Shown here one piece after another: positions 7,836-16,997 of a stretch of 64,000 nt of DNA; positions within the stretch are counted from its first letter, which is position 1; each line of letters begins with the position of its first letter. The stretch comes from an uncultured Prevotella sp. Its GTDB lineage: Bacteria; Bacteroidota; Bacteroidia; Bacteroidales; Bacteroidaceae. The DNA is taken from positions 29,102 through 93,101 of the forward strand of contig ONYS01000021.1 in assembly GCA_900322095.1 (NCBI GenBank), in the 5' to 3' direction. The notes below the pieces were generated by a model. That model saw nothing but the letters and a program-made list of their open reading frames with translations. It was not told where the DNA came from and searched no databases. The position numbers and the translations under genes are program-made.

Positions 7836-9380
7836 ATGCGACTGTTTCTATTTTTAGTTGGCGGCACGGGTTCTCGCGTCATGCGCCCGTTGATCATGCA
7901 GTTGGCGGCTGGCGTTCATCCCGTAGACGAACAGGGGCTGCCTATGCCTCTTGAGATCGTGCCCATCATCGTTGACCCGCATAAGGCCAATGAAGACCTA
8001 AAGCGCACGGACAACCTGATGCGTTGGTATAAGCAATTGCGCCGCAGCCTCTATGGTGAGGAGGTGAACGTGACGAAGGGATTCTTCTCGGTGAAGATTT
8101 CGTCCCTGAGCGACATCCTGCCCAATGGATCCAATCTGAGCGATACGTTCCTCTTCAACCTCGCTGGAATAGAGTCGAAACAATTTCAGGACTTCCTCTC
8201 CTACTCCACTCTCGACACAGCCAACCAGGCTTTGGTGTCGATTCTCTTCAGCGACGACCAACTGAAGACCAAGATGGACATCGGTTTCGTAGGCTCTCCA
8301 AATATTGGTAGCGTAGCCCTCAATGAATTCAAGGACTCTGAAGAATTCAAGCAATTCAGCAACGTATTCCAGAAGAACGACCGCATTTTTGTCGTATCGA
8401 GTATCTTCGGCGGTACTGGTGCTGCAGGCTATCCTGTCATCGTGAAGAATATCCGCAATGCTGCCAACAATCCCAACATCAACAACCGTGGCGACCTGCG
8501 CGACGCACGCATTGGAGCCTTGACCGTGTTGCCCTACTTCAACGTGCAGCAGGATCCGGACAGCCCCATCTCGCGTGCCGACTTTATCTCAAAGACAAAG
8601 AGCGCACTCTATTATTATCATGACAATCTTACGGGACTGCGCCGCGATGGCAAGGACCTCAACATGTCGAAAGTCAACGCTTGCTACTATTTGGGCGACG
8701 AGGTTCCATCCAATCCTTATTTCAACGACCCCGGTGGCAACGGACAGCGCAACGATGCCCATGTTGTGGAATATGTGGGCGCACTGGCCATTCTGGACTT
8801 CCTTCAGATTCCCGACTCACAGTTGCAGACCGAGGACGGAAATGCCATCAGTCCTATATTCAAGGAATACGGTCTGGCAAACGACAAGACCGACTTGACG
8901 CTGAAGGACTTCGGACTCTCAACGCGTATTGAGGTGAACAAGCAACTCTGCAAGTGGCACCTCTCCTATTTATATATACAGAATCAGCTGGCCAACGATA
9001 TCGGTCGTGGATACACCGAGGATAAGCCAGAAATAACGAAAGGCTTCCTGGTAACCACTTTCTTCAAGACGCTCACCTCCGATTTCTACGGTGGCTATCT
9101 TACTTGGCTGGGCGAGATGGGACACAACCAGCGTGCCTTCCGCCCCTTCAACACGGGCACAGACAAGATGGCCGACAGTCTGAACGGAATAGCTCCCCGT
9201 TCGGGATTCTTCAAGAGTGCTCTTGACTATAAGAATCTGCTCTCTGCACTGAACAAGGAGAGCCAGGCCGCAACAAAGCAGAATCGTTTCCAGAACGGAA
9301 GTCCTGCCCTCAAGCTGATGTCGCTGCTCGACACCGTGCTTGACAAACTGGTGGACGAGAAGTTTGATGGTATCGTCTAA
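7836..9380 (+). CDS. tubulin/FtsZ-like GTPase-fold protein
   Basis: 514 residues, no signal peptide, no membrane segment. It opens with a Rossmann-type strand and glycine loop, LFLFLVGGTGSRV (3-15). A second hallmark follows a hydrophobic strand: IFVVSSIFGGTGAAGYP, with GGTGAAG at 192-198, close to the tubulin/FtsZ signature GGGTGxG. Conserved-looking segments after it are RIGALTVLPYF (about 225-235) and an Asn-rich helix. The spacing between the two glycine motifs is larger than in FtsZ (about 180 rather than 90 residues), as in the divergent tubulin-like proteins that occur in some bacterial operons. I infer nucleotide binding and possible polymerisation; this is not one of the named families FtsZ, TubZ or PhuZ. 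The gene is followed after 24 bases by the actin-like gene. Confidence 0.75.
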   Translation: MRLFLFLVGGTGSRVMRPLIMQLAAGVHPVDEQGLPMPLEIVPIIVDPHKANEDLKRTDNLMRWYKQLRRSLYGEEVNVTKGFFSVKISSLSDILPNGSNLSDTFLFNLAGIESKQFQDFLSYSTLDTANQALVSILFSDDQLKTKMDIGFVGSPNIGSVALNEFKDSEEFKQFSNVFQKNDRIFVVSSIFGGTGAAGYPVIVKNIRNAANNPNINNRGDLRDARIGALTVLPYFNVQQDPDSPISRADFISKTKSALYYYHDNLTGLRRDGKDLNMSKVNACYYLGDEVPSNPYFNDPGGNGQRNDAHVVEYVGALAILDFLQIPDSQLQTEDGNAISPIFKEYGLANDKTDLTLKDFGLSTRIEVNKQLCKWHLSYLYIQNQLANDIGRGYTEDKPEITKGFLVTTFFKTLTSDFYGGYLTWLGEMGHNQRAFRPFNTGTDKMADSLNGIAPRSGFFKSALDYKNLLSALNKESQAATKQNRFQNGSPALKLMSLLDTVLDKLVDEKFDGIV

Positions 9381-9404
9381 CCTTTTCAACAGTAAGCAAT
9401 TAAG

Positions 9405-12400
9405 ATGAACATATTAAGCTATAACAATAAGACAACAGGCGAGGGCTGGATAACGCTCAACGGACAATACAACGCCGACGAGATAGAACAAATCAGCGAC
9501 CCTAATGGTGGCTTGTCGGCCAAGCCCCGCACCGCTATTCCCTCCCCCTTCGCCCAGATGGACCTTGTGAAGAACGCCTTCAAGCGTCTCTCCATGCACC
9601 CCAATCTCAAAGGGGAGCTCATGGACGAGCGACTCGTCAGCAATGCATTGGACATCGCTCAGGTTTTCTTCAACTATACAGAGCTCAGCAACCGACTGAA
9701 AATCATCGTCTGGAACAGACAGACTGAGGTGGAACGCCTGAAGAGCGACCCACAGCACCGGCTGCTGGGCGAGACTATTGAGATGTTTTTGGAGCAGGAC
9801 AAGGAAGCATTCAACTTTGACCAGCTCGACAAGCTGTTCTTCCTCGTCTGTGGCGATAAGGTCATCGGCTCCACGTCGCCCGTAACGTTGTGGATGGCAT
9901 CCCCGAATGCAAAAGAGGACTTCTGCGATATTCCCGTAGAACAGAACGTCAATCTTTTCCAAACTTGGCGTCCACTCTATCAGCGTCAAGAGAAGTTCAT
10001 CAAGTATATCTACGCACTCTTCACAGCCTATCCAGACCTGAAGAAAAACTGCGGTGAGGTGAACGCCTATCTGATCACCAATCTGCCCTTGCTGGACAGC
10101 AAGCTTCAGGCCGAGATCATCAATGAGATCGGCAACCCGCGTGCCGTGGATCTGCAGGCCACAGAGAAAGCTCGCACATGGCTCGATACAAATTTCGACA
10201 TGCTCGACAATGGTGTGGAAGCCATTGGTGTTCCATTCTATTGCGTACGCCGCACTGACATCCAAGACGCCATCAGCAAGAGTGACTTTATCATCAGAGC
10301 CTCACGCGAGCAGGACGACCCACTGCCGCTCGTGCTGCAGAATCACCTCAATGCCTTGGAGCCTTTCCGTTATATCACGGGACCTTGGGACGACACCACA
10401 ATCATCCGTCTCGAGGACTATGCCATGGCACCCGAGAAGCGAATACTGCCGGCTACTTCACACCAGTATCCCTGGTTGACGACCGACGACTTCCTGCAGC
10501 CCGTGCTCATCAAACTCGACTATACACTCGACAACATCTGCTTCTTCAACGGCAACCGTCAGCAGGGCTCGCGCGATGCGGATGATCATGACTTCCTGTT
10601 GCCGCTGAAGCCGCTGTTCTTCAAGTATTTCAATGCAGAGGACCTTCGCGGCACAATCTCCGGAAGGCCTCGCTTCGAGCTGATTCATTCCAAGGTGGGC
10701 GGTGTGGAGACCGTGCGTGTAATCCTGCGCATCCCCGTACAGAAGCCCGGACAGTTTGTGACGCTGGAGCGCACTTATATCCAAGAGCACAACATGGACC
10801 TGCGCTACGACGAGAAGAACGACCGTGGCGTATTCCTCACACTGCCTTTCACGCTCACCGTATTCCCATTCGTGCGTTTGGGCCACGGCGATATGTATAA
10901 GGTTCAGCTTGTCGATCGTTCGATGGGCATGCTCTCCGGATGCAGCTTGCAACTCGACTTCGCACAGAATGGCTTCAAGAATTATCTTGATGCTCAGAAA
11001 GTCGTCTGCCGTCAGCGCAGCCTGAAGGCCGAGAAGCGCATCGGCTCCGACTACTATTCTGTCAGCGACGGCTTCGACTATATGCAGCTCCGCCTTATCG
11101 ACGACCACGGAGGCATCGCTGCCGAAGGCATCGTCTGCCCCAACTGGCCCGACTACGTGCCTGGCCATGAGGCATTGACGTTCTCTGTCGACTTCGGTAC
11201 CACCAACACCCACGTCGAGTTCATGGCTGGCGACAAGATGCCCGCACCTCTCTCAATGAACAGCGAGGCTCGCCAACGCCTATTGGCTACACTCTACAAT
11301 GGCAACAATGTCTATTACGACGCGCTGATGAAGCAGGAGTTCCTGCCCAAATCTTTGGGCGATGACTATGGATTCCCCCAGCGTACGGTTCTCTCGGAGC
11401 CCGACCGCCTCGATGCAGAAACCGTCGACGAGATTGTAGCTCTTGGCGATGCCAACATTCCGTTCGTCTATGAGAAGGAGAGTTTGGGCTACGCCAACCG
11501 TGTCGTGGCCAATCTGAAGTGGAGCACCGACCTTGCCAACAGCAAGCGCGTGAAGGCCTACTTGACGGAACTGGCTTTGCTAATGCGCACGAAAGTGCTT
11601 CTTGAGAACGGCGACTTGCAGAAGACGCGCCTCGTCTGGTTCTATCCATTGGCTATGAAGGTGGGCAATGTGCGCAAGATCGGCGAGACATGGAGCAAGA
11701 TTTTCCGCGACGTATTCAACGTACAGCCCGATAGCGACAATCTCATCCAGATGCCCGAGTCAGTGGCCCCCTACTACTTCTATAAGTCCTCAAGCCGCTT
11801 CCTTGGCGCAGCTTCCACTGTTGCCAGCATCGATATCGGTGGTGGTTCGAGCGACGTGGTGGTATTCGGCAGCAATGCCCAGCAACCGTCTTTCCTCACT
11901 TCGTTCCGCTTTGCCGCCAACGTACTCTTCGGCGACGGATTCTCTGAGGTGCCCCACGGCGACAGCAACCCGATGCTCATTAAATATGTGGAGCATTTCC
12001 GCAAGCACTTCGAGCACGACGACGAGACTTACGGCGAGCTCTCCGGCATTCTTGAGGATATCACCGAGAAGAAGAAGAGCGAAGACATCAATGCCTTCCT
12101 GTTCTCTGTCATCAACAACAAGGTAGTGAAGGGCAAGGACGTCTTCTCCTACAATCTGCTTCTCAATCAGGATGGCGAGCGCAAGATCATCTTCATCTAT
12201 TTCTACGTGACGCTGATTTACTATGTAGCCAACATGATGAAGCATCGCGGACTGGAGAAGCCACGTTCTGTGATGTTCTCCGGAACAGGTTCAAAGGTGC
12301 TTGACATTGTGGGCTCGCAGCGCGACCTCGACCAGCTGACACAGGCTGTCTTCGAGCGTATCTACGGAGAGAAATACGACGTAGACGGATTCTCTGTCGT

Positions 12401-12866
12401 CATGGAGAAGAAAGAGCCCAAGCAGATCACCTGCCGTGGCGCACTGATGCAGGTGCGTGAGAGTCGCGGCTGCGCACAAGTTGCCGAGCTCAACAAGATG
12501 ATGGATAGTTTCGACAGCACGCTGATCTACAACTACTCGATGATCTCTAAAGAGAAACTCGTCTACGACGACATGGACAATCCCGAGATTCGTGCAGAGA
12601 TTGTAGACCAAGTGAAGAAGTACAACGACTTCTTCTGCAAGTTGTGCGACGACGTACAGGTTGTAGACCGCTTCCTGGTCGACTACAACAGTCTGGTGCG
12701 CTTCAAAGAATTGGTCAATAAGAATCTGGAACATCATCTCGTGAACGGCTGGAACTTCGTCAATCGGAATACAGACACCAAGAATGGCAGTGACGAGATT
12801 GAGGACACCATGTTCTTCTATCCTATCATTGGTTCTATTCGTGAGAATCTGATTCAAAACCTTTAA
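9405..12866 (+). CDS. large protein with C-terminal actin/Hsp70-type ATPase core (SrfB-like)
   Basis: 1153 residues, no signal peptide. The first about 590 residues are not recognised; they are mixed alpha/beta with beta-rich stretches at 350-580. The last 560 residues carry the actin/Hsp70 superfamily motifs in order: phosphate-1 loop VDFGTTNTH (595-603), phosphate-2 loop IDIGGGSSD (809-817) and an adenosine-type motif FSGTGS (958-963). A member of this superfamily annotated as virulence factor SrfB has a similar size and layout, so SrfB-like is my best family guess. It is 24 bases after the tubulin-like gene and 2 bases before the coiled-coil gene. ATP binding is strongly suggested; the biological role is unknown. 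Confidence 0.82.
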   Translation: MNILSYNNKTTGEGWITLNGQYNADEIEQISDPNGGLSAKPRTAIPSPFAQMDLVKNAFKRLSMHPNLKGELMDERLVSNALDIAQVFFNYTELSNRLKIIVWNRQTEVERLKSDPQHRLLGETIEMFLEQDKEAFNFDQLDKLFFLVCGDKVIGSTSPVTLWMASPNAKEDFCDIPVEQNVNLFQTWRPLYQRQEKFIKYIYALFTAYPDLKKNCGEVNAYLITNLPLLDSKLQAEIINEIGNPRAVDLQATEKARTWLDTNFDMLDNGVEAIGVPFYCVRRTDIQDAISKSDFIIRASREQDDPLPLVLQNHLNALEPFRYITGPWDDTTIIRLEDYAMAPEKRILPATSHQYPWLTTDDFLQPVLIKLDYTLDNICFFNGNRQQGSRDADDHDFLLPLKPLFFKYFNAEDLRGTISGRPRFELIHSKVGGVETVRVILRIPVQKPGQFVTLERTYIQEHNMDLRYDEKNDRGVFLTLPFTLTVFPFVRLGHGDMYKVQLVDRSMGMLSGCSLQLDFAQNGFKNYLDAQKVVCRQRSLKAEKRIGSDYYSVSDGFDYMQLRLIDDHGGIAAEGIVCPNWPDYVPGHEALTFSVDFGTTNTHVEFMAGDKMPAPLSMNSEARQRLLATLYNGNNVYYDALMKQEFLPKSLGDDYGFPQRTVLSEPDRLDAETVDEIVALGDANIPFVYEKESLGYANRVVANLKWSTDLANSKRVKAYLTELALLMRTKVLLENGDLQKTRLVWFYPLAMKVGNVRKIGETWSKIFRDVFNVQPDSDNLIQMPESVAPYYFYKSSSRFLGAASTVASIDIGGGSSDVVVFGSNAQQPSFLTSFRFAANVLFGDGFSEVPHGDSNPMLIKYVEHFRKHFEHDDETYGELSGILEDITEKKKSEDINAFLFSVINNKVVKGKDVFSYNLLLNQDGERKIIFIYFYVTLIYYVANMMKHRGLEKPRSVMFSGTGSKVLDIVGSQRDLDQLTQAVFERIYGEKYDVDGFSVVMEKKEPKQITCRGALMQVRESRGCAQVAELNKMMDSFDSTLIYNYSMISKEKLVYDDMDNPEIRAEIVDQVKKYNDFFCKLCDDVQVVDRFLVDYNSLVRFKELVNKNLEHHLVNGWNFVNRNTDTKNGSDEIEDTMFFYPIIGSIRENLIQNL

Positions 12867-12868
12867 TT

Positions 12869-13348
12869 ATGTCAGAGCAAACAGATAACATATCAGAGCG
12901 CTTGGCCCAGCTGGAACAGCGTGTGGAAGAATTGGAGCGTCAGGTAAAGGCGCTGCAAGGCAATCCTCCCGCTGCTCCCGCTGTTGAAACTGTAGTACAG
13001 CCACAGAAGCAACAGCCGGCAGAGAGCGAATATAAGACAATATATCTTGCGGCACCGACCCCCGAAGGCGTCTTCGAGGACTTCTCCGAAGAGCAGCAGG
13101 CCGGCAAGAGCATCTATCAGCTTTCCACCCGCGACGGGCGCAATGGCACATTCATCATGCTGTCCACCCCCGAAGCCGTGGCTACGGCCAACATCAGCGT
13201 GAGCCAGTTTATCAAGCCCGTCTGCAAAATCATGGGCAACTCGCGTGTGATGCCGCGCCGCATAGATACAGTTGAAGAAGGAAAAGCCACGCTGGATGGC
13301 GGCGTGTGGCGCATGCTGCGCAAAGCCGTGGTGGCTTTTGAAAGTTAA
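12869..13348 (+). CDS. small coiled-coil protein, partner of the actin-like gene
   Basis: 159 residues. Residues 8-32 are a clean leucine-heptad coiled coil (LAQLEQRVEELERQVKALQ), suggesting dimerisation. A Pro/Gln-rich linker (33-52) leads to a compact C-terminal domain of about 105 residues, beginning TIYLAAPTPEG and ending VWRMLRKAVVAFES. No named family recognised. It starts 2 bases after the stop of the 1153-residue actin-like gene, so the two are almost certainly translated together; an adaptor for the filament-like proteins is a reasonable guess, not evidence. Confidence 0.8.
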   Translation: MSEQTDNISERLAQLEQRVEELERQVKALQGNPPAAPAVETVVQPQKQQPAESEYKTIYLAAPTPEGVFEDFSEEQQAGKSIYQLSTRDGRNGTFIMLSTPEAVATANISVSQFIKPVCKIMGNSRVMPRRIDTVEEGKATLDGGVWRMLRKAVVAFES

Positions 13349-13370
13349 CGATTGAGAAACTTTTATTATT

Positions 13371-14207
13371 GTGAAAGTAAAATGTCCTAAATGCCGTCTC
13401 ACCTTCGAGGTGAAGACGATACCTGGAATTACGGAAGTAGCTTGTAACTGCCCACGCTGCGGCACGCCCTTCACCTATCAGATGACTGATGAGGAAGCAG
13501 CAGCCGCAGAGAAGGCTGCCAAGGATGCTGTGCCTAACAATGAGCAACATCAGCAGCCCGCCCACCAGCCTGCCACAGACAGCACCGCTGCTCAAGCTAC
13601 CCCAGCACAGAATCGTCCTTTGCCAGAAGAGTCACGGCATACACCGGGGCCTACCCCACCCCCCGCAGACCCGATGGTACATCATCCCTACGGCTATTCC
13701 GGACAAGACTATCGTCAGTATCCCCCTCAATACATGTCACAGCAGAAGCGATTCTTCTCCTCATGTCTGGGGCGCGCCGTGATTGCGGCAGCTGTGATGG
13801 GAGTCATCATCGTCGTCATCAACGTATTCGGCGGTTCATCCACAAGTGATTACGACGCAACAACCCATATGGAGGAAAAGGTAGACAATTCAGCACCACC
13901 CAACAGCAAGGACGACGACGACTTCGTAGAGGTGAATGCCACGGAAGCTCCTGCATGGGTGCAAGGCACGTGGGTATACAACGATGATGGTGACGACGGA
14001 CTCGGCAAAGTGACCGTCATCATCAGCGGCAACCACTTGAAGGAACAGATCAACGATCAGGAGGCTGCAGAGGGAACATTCTACTATTCCAATGGCATCC
14101 TGCATTTTGAGTCGCCCGATGGCAGTTCCAGATGCGACTACCGTCTGAACCACAAACGCAAGAGCATTGAGTGGCAAGACGGAAAACTGATGGAGAAAGT
14201 GAATTGA
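13371..14207 (+). CDS. zinc-ribbon protein with one transmembrane segment
   Basis: 278 residues starting at a GTG; no ATG in frame is suitably placed. The N-terminus is a zinc ribbon, with CPKC at 5-8 and CPRC at 26-29. A long Pro/Gln/Ala-rich linker follows (about 45-118), then one transmembrane helix (AVIAAAVMGVIIVVINVF, about 131-148), an acidic stretch (DDDD) and an extracytoplasmic domain of about 80 residues with WVQGTWVYNDDGDDG and alternating strands. The likely topology is zinc ribbon in the cytoplasm and the beta domain in the periplasm, so it could connect the cytoplasmic tubulin/actin-like pair with the envelope. Its stop overlaps the start of the MATE gene by one base (TGATG). 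Confidence 0.8.
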   Translation: MKVKCPKCRLTFEVKTIPGITEVACNCPRCGTPFTYQMTDEEAAAAEKAAKDAVPNNEQHQQPAHQPATDSTAAQATPAQNRPLPEESRHTPGPTPPPADPMVHHPYGYSGQDYRQYPPQYMSQQKRFFSSCLGRAVIAAAVMGVIIVVINVFGGSSTSDYDATTHMEEKVDNSAPPNSKDDDDFVEVNATEAPAWVQGTWVYNDDGDDGLGKVTVIISGNHLKEQINDQEAAEGTFYYSNGILHFESPDGSSRCDYRLNHKRKSIEWQDGKLMEKVN

Positions 14208-15511
14208 TGGAAAGTTACAACCGACAAATCCTCAAGTTAGCCTTTCCCTCCATCGTGAGCAACATCACGGTTCCACTGCTGGGACTGGTCGATCAGACTA
14301 TCGTCGGACACCTTGGTGCAGCCGCCTACATTGGAGCTGTAGCTGTGGGCACGATGATATTCAACGTCATCTATTGGATTTTCGGTTTCCTGCGCATGTC
14401 AACGAGCGGTCTGGCCTCTCAGGCTTTAGGCCGCAGGGACTTGCAGGATGTCATCACTATTTTCATCCGTTCGCTTTTTCTGGGCTTAGCCATAGCCCTA
14501 TTCTTTTTGATTTTTCAGTCACCGGTGAGATGGCTTGCCGTAACGGTCATCTCGCCCTCAGCAACGCTGATGCCCCTCGTCCATACCTATTATAATATAG
14601 TGATATGGGGGGCACCAGCGGTTTTCAGTCTGTATGCCATGACGGGCTGGTATGTTGGCATGCAGAACACCAAGCTCCCTATGATGGTGAGCATTATTCA
14701 GGTTGTGGTCAACATCCTGCTGTCTCTCTTTTTTGTTTTCGGTCTCGGCATGAAGATAGACGGCGTTGCCTTAGGCACAGTCTTGTCGCAGTGGGTAGGC
14801 TTCCTCATGACCATGATATTCTGGTTCCGCAGCTATCGCCGTCTGCTCCGCTACCGCACGTCGCTAAGAGCAGTGCTGAAGGGCTCACAACTTCGCAAGT
14901 TTTTCGTCGTCAACCGCGACATCTTTCTCCGCACCTTGTTCCTTGTGGCAGTAAACCTGTTCTTCACGGCAGCCGGAGCACGAGAGGGCGACATTATTCT
15001 GTCGGTCAATGCGCTGCTGATGACCTTCTCCACGATCTTCTCTTATTTTATGGATGGTTTCGCCTTCGCTGCCGAAGCCCTTTGCGGCCGCTACAAGGGA
15101 GCAGGCAACACAACAGCCTTCCACGCCGTGGTCAGAGCCCTCATGGTCTGGGGCATGCTGATGACCGTCATCTTCTCTGCTCTCTATATCCTTGGCGGAC
15201 AAGGCTTCCTCTCCATTCTCACCAACAACTCCGACGTGCTGCAAGCCGCCGCACGCTATAGATGGTGGGCCTGTCTGATTCCCATCGCCGGCTTCATGGC
15301 CTACATCTACGACGGCATCTTCATCGGCATTACGGCCACCCGCGGCATGCTCATCTCCTCTGCCATCGCCGCCTGCTCCTTTTTCATTGTCTACTTTGCC
15401 CTTAACGGCATCATGGGCAACCACGCCCTCTGGGTAGCCTTCCTCTTCTTCCTCGCTCAAAGAGGCATTATACAGTGGTTGTGGATGAAGAGAATGGAAA
15501 AATCTAATTAA
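14207..15511 (+). CDS. MATE-family multidrug/sodium antiporter
   Basis: 434 residues from the ATG at 14207; an in-frame ATG further upstream (14171) lies inside the previous gene. About 12 hydrophobic segments, in two similar halves. The first half has PLLGLVDQTIVGHLG (about 17-31), a typical MATE N-terminal motif, and GFLRMSTSGLASQALG; the second half repeats it near FSYFMDGFAFAAEALCGRYKG. This family exports cationic drugs or metabolites in exchange for sodium or protons (DinF-type clade by its DGFAFAAEA motif). Overlap of one base with the zinc-ribbon gene suggests transcription with the actin/tubulin cluster, although MATE genes are mobile in gene order and this may be chance. Confidence 0.92.
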   Translation: MESYNRQILKLAFPSIVSNITVPLLGLVDQTIVGHLGAAAYIGAVAVGTMIFNVIYWIFGFLRMSTSGLASQALGRRDLQDVITIFIRSLFLGLAIALFFLIFQSPVRWLAVTVISPSATLMPLVHTYYNIVIWGAPAVFSLYAMTGWYVGMQNTKLPMMVSIIQVVVNILLSLFFVFGLGMKIDGVALGTVLSQWVGFLMTMIFWFRSYRRLLRYRTSLRAVLKGSQLRKFFVVNRDIFLRTLFLVAVNLFFTAAGAREGDIILSVNALLMTFSTIFSYFMDGFAFAAEALCGRYKGAGNTTAFHAVVRALMVWGMLMTVIFSALYILGGQGFLSILTNNSDVLQAAARYRWWACLIPIAGFMAYIYDGIFIGITATRGMLISSAIAACSFFIVYFALNGIMGNHALWVAFLFFLAQRGIIQWLWMKRMEKSN

Positions 15512-15547
15512 TTTATCATATTCGCCTTTTTTCTTCAGATTATTTTG

Positions 15548-15555
15548 TAATTTTG
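15548..15555 (+). promoter_or_regulatory. -7 element for citrate synthase
   Basis: TAATTTTG followed by CA; 60 bases upstream of the ATG at 15616. The -33 region is T-rich (TTCG at 15521) without a perfect TTTG. Confidence 0.5.
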
Positions 15556-15615
15556 CAACTTACATTGAAAACAGTCATTATTTCGGTTGTTTTCGTGAAA
15601 AAGTGTAGGTGAAAT

Positions 15616-16962
15616 ATGAGGAAGGAATATCTGATTTATAAGCTTAGTGATCTCGTGAGGAGCGCTACAAAGATTCCTTTGGAGGCTTTTCAGAAGTACG
15701 GCGTAAAACGCGGTCTGCGCAATGAGGACGGCACCGGAGTGCTCGTCGGACTTACCAACATCGGTAACGTCGTGGGTTATGAGCGCGATGCCAAGGGCCG
15801 GCTCGTCCCCTGCGAAGGCAAACTCTTCTATCGGGGCTATGAGCTCGACGACCTCGTGACGCCACTGCTGCGCGAAAAGCGGTTCGGCTTTGAGGAGGTG
15901 GCCTATCTGATCTTGAGCGGTAAACTGCCCGACAGTGAGGAACTCGCTGCTTTCAAAGAACTGCTCTACGACAACATGCCGCTCGACCATCGTACCATCG
16001 TGCATATCATCGACCTCGAGGGCAACAACATCATGAACATCCTGGCGCGCTGCGTGCTGGAGATGTACACCTTCGACCCCAACCCCGACGACATCTCGCG
16101 CGACAACCTGATGCAGCAGGCCGTGAGTCTGATTGCCAAATTCCCTACCATCATCGCCTACGCCTACAACATCTATCGCCACAGCGTACAGGGGCGCAGC
16201 CTGAACATCCGCTACCCCAAGGAGAATCTGGGTATTGCCCAGAACTTTCTCTATATGATCAAGGGCAATGACTACACCGACCTCGACGCCCGCACGCTCG
16301 ATCTTCTGCTCATCACGCAGGCAGAGCATGGCGGCGGTAACAACTCCACGTTCACCGTGCGCGTCACGAGTTCCACCCGCACCGACACCTACTCGAGCAT
16401 TGCCGCCGGCATCGGCTCGCTCAAGGGCCCGCTGCATGGCGGCGCCAACATTCGCGTCATCGACATGTTCCACCATCTCAAGGAGAACATCAACGACTGG
16501 ATCAACGTTGAGGAGATCGACAGCTATCTCAACCGTATCCTCAACAAGGAGGCCTACGACAAGTCGGGACTCATCTACGGCATTGGCCACGCTGTCTATA
16601 CGCTCAGCGATCCGCGCGCCAAGGAGCTAAAGCGCCTGGCCGGGGAACTGGCCAAGGAGAAGGGCCGCGAGGACGAATACCGCTTCCTGACCCTACTCGA
16701 ACGCGAGGGCATCAAATGCGTCACGGCCCGCCGCAAGAGCCAGAAGCCCATCTGCGCCAATCTCGACTTCTACAGCGGTTTCATCTATGAGATGATAGGC
16801 CTGCCCCAGGAGATCTACACGCCCATCTTCGCCATGGCCCGCATTGTTGGCTGGATGGCCCACCGCATAGAAGAGATCACCTTCGATGGCAGCCGCATCA
16901 TACGTCCTGCCTACAAGAACATCTTGGAGCAGCGCCAATACAAGCCCATCAACGAAAGATAA
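15616..16962 (+). CDS. gltA: citrate synthase
   Basis: 448 residues. It condenses oxaloacetate and acetyl-CoA to citrate in the cytoplasm. Recognisable segments are FYRGYELDDL, HGGGNNSTFTVRVTSST (around 240, active-site His), a GPLHGGAN motif (about 273-280, second His) and GIGHAVYTLSDPRA (about 320). The C-terminal NLDFYSGFIYEMIGLP carries the substrate-binding Arg/Asp environment. It is the longer Bacteroidetes-type citrate synthase with an N-terminal extension of about 50 residues. It stands alone between the MATE gene and two secreted-protein genes, with its own promoter; no aconitase or isocitrate dehydrogenase gene lies next to it. Confidence 0.96.
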   Translation: MRKEYLIYKLSDLVRSATKIPLEAFQKYGVKRGLRNEDGTGVLVGLTNIGNVVGYERDAKGRLVPCEGKLFYRGYELDDLVTPLLREKRFGFEEVAYLILSGKLPDSEELAAFKELLYDNMPLDHRTIVHIIDLEGNNIMNILARCVLEMYTFDPNPDDISRDNLMQQAVSLIAKFPTIIAYAYNIYRHSVQGRSLNIRYPKENLGIAQNFLYMIKGNDYTDLDARTLDLLLITQAEHGGGNNSTFTVRVTSSTRTDTYSSIAAGIGSLKGPLHGGANIRVIDMFHHLKENINDWINVEEIDSYLNRILNKEAYDKSGLIYGIGHAVYTLSDPRAKELKRLAGELAKEKGREDEYRFLTLLEREGIKCVTARRKSQKPICANLDFYSGFIYEMIGLPQEIYTPIFAMARIVGWMAHRIEEITFDGSRIIRPAYKNILEQRQYKPINER

Positions 16963-16997
16963 CATCAAATTTTTAATTTTCATAAATTTTTCCGCTT

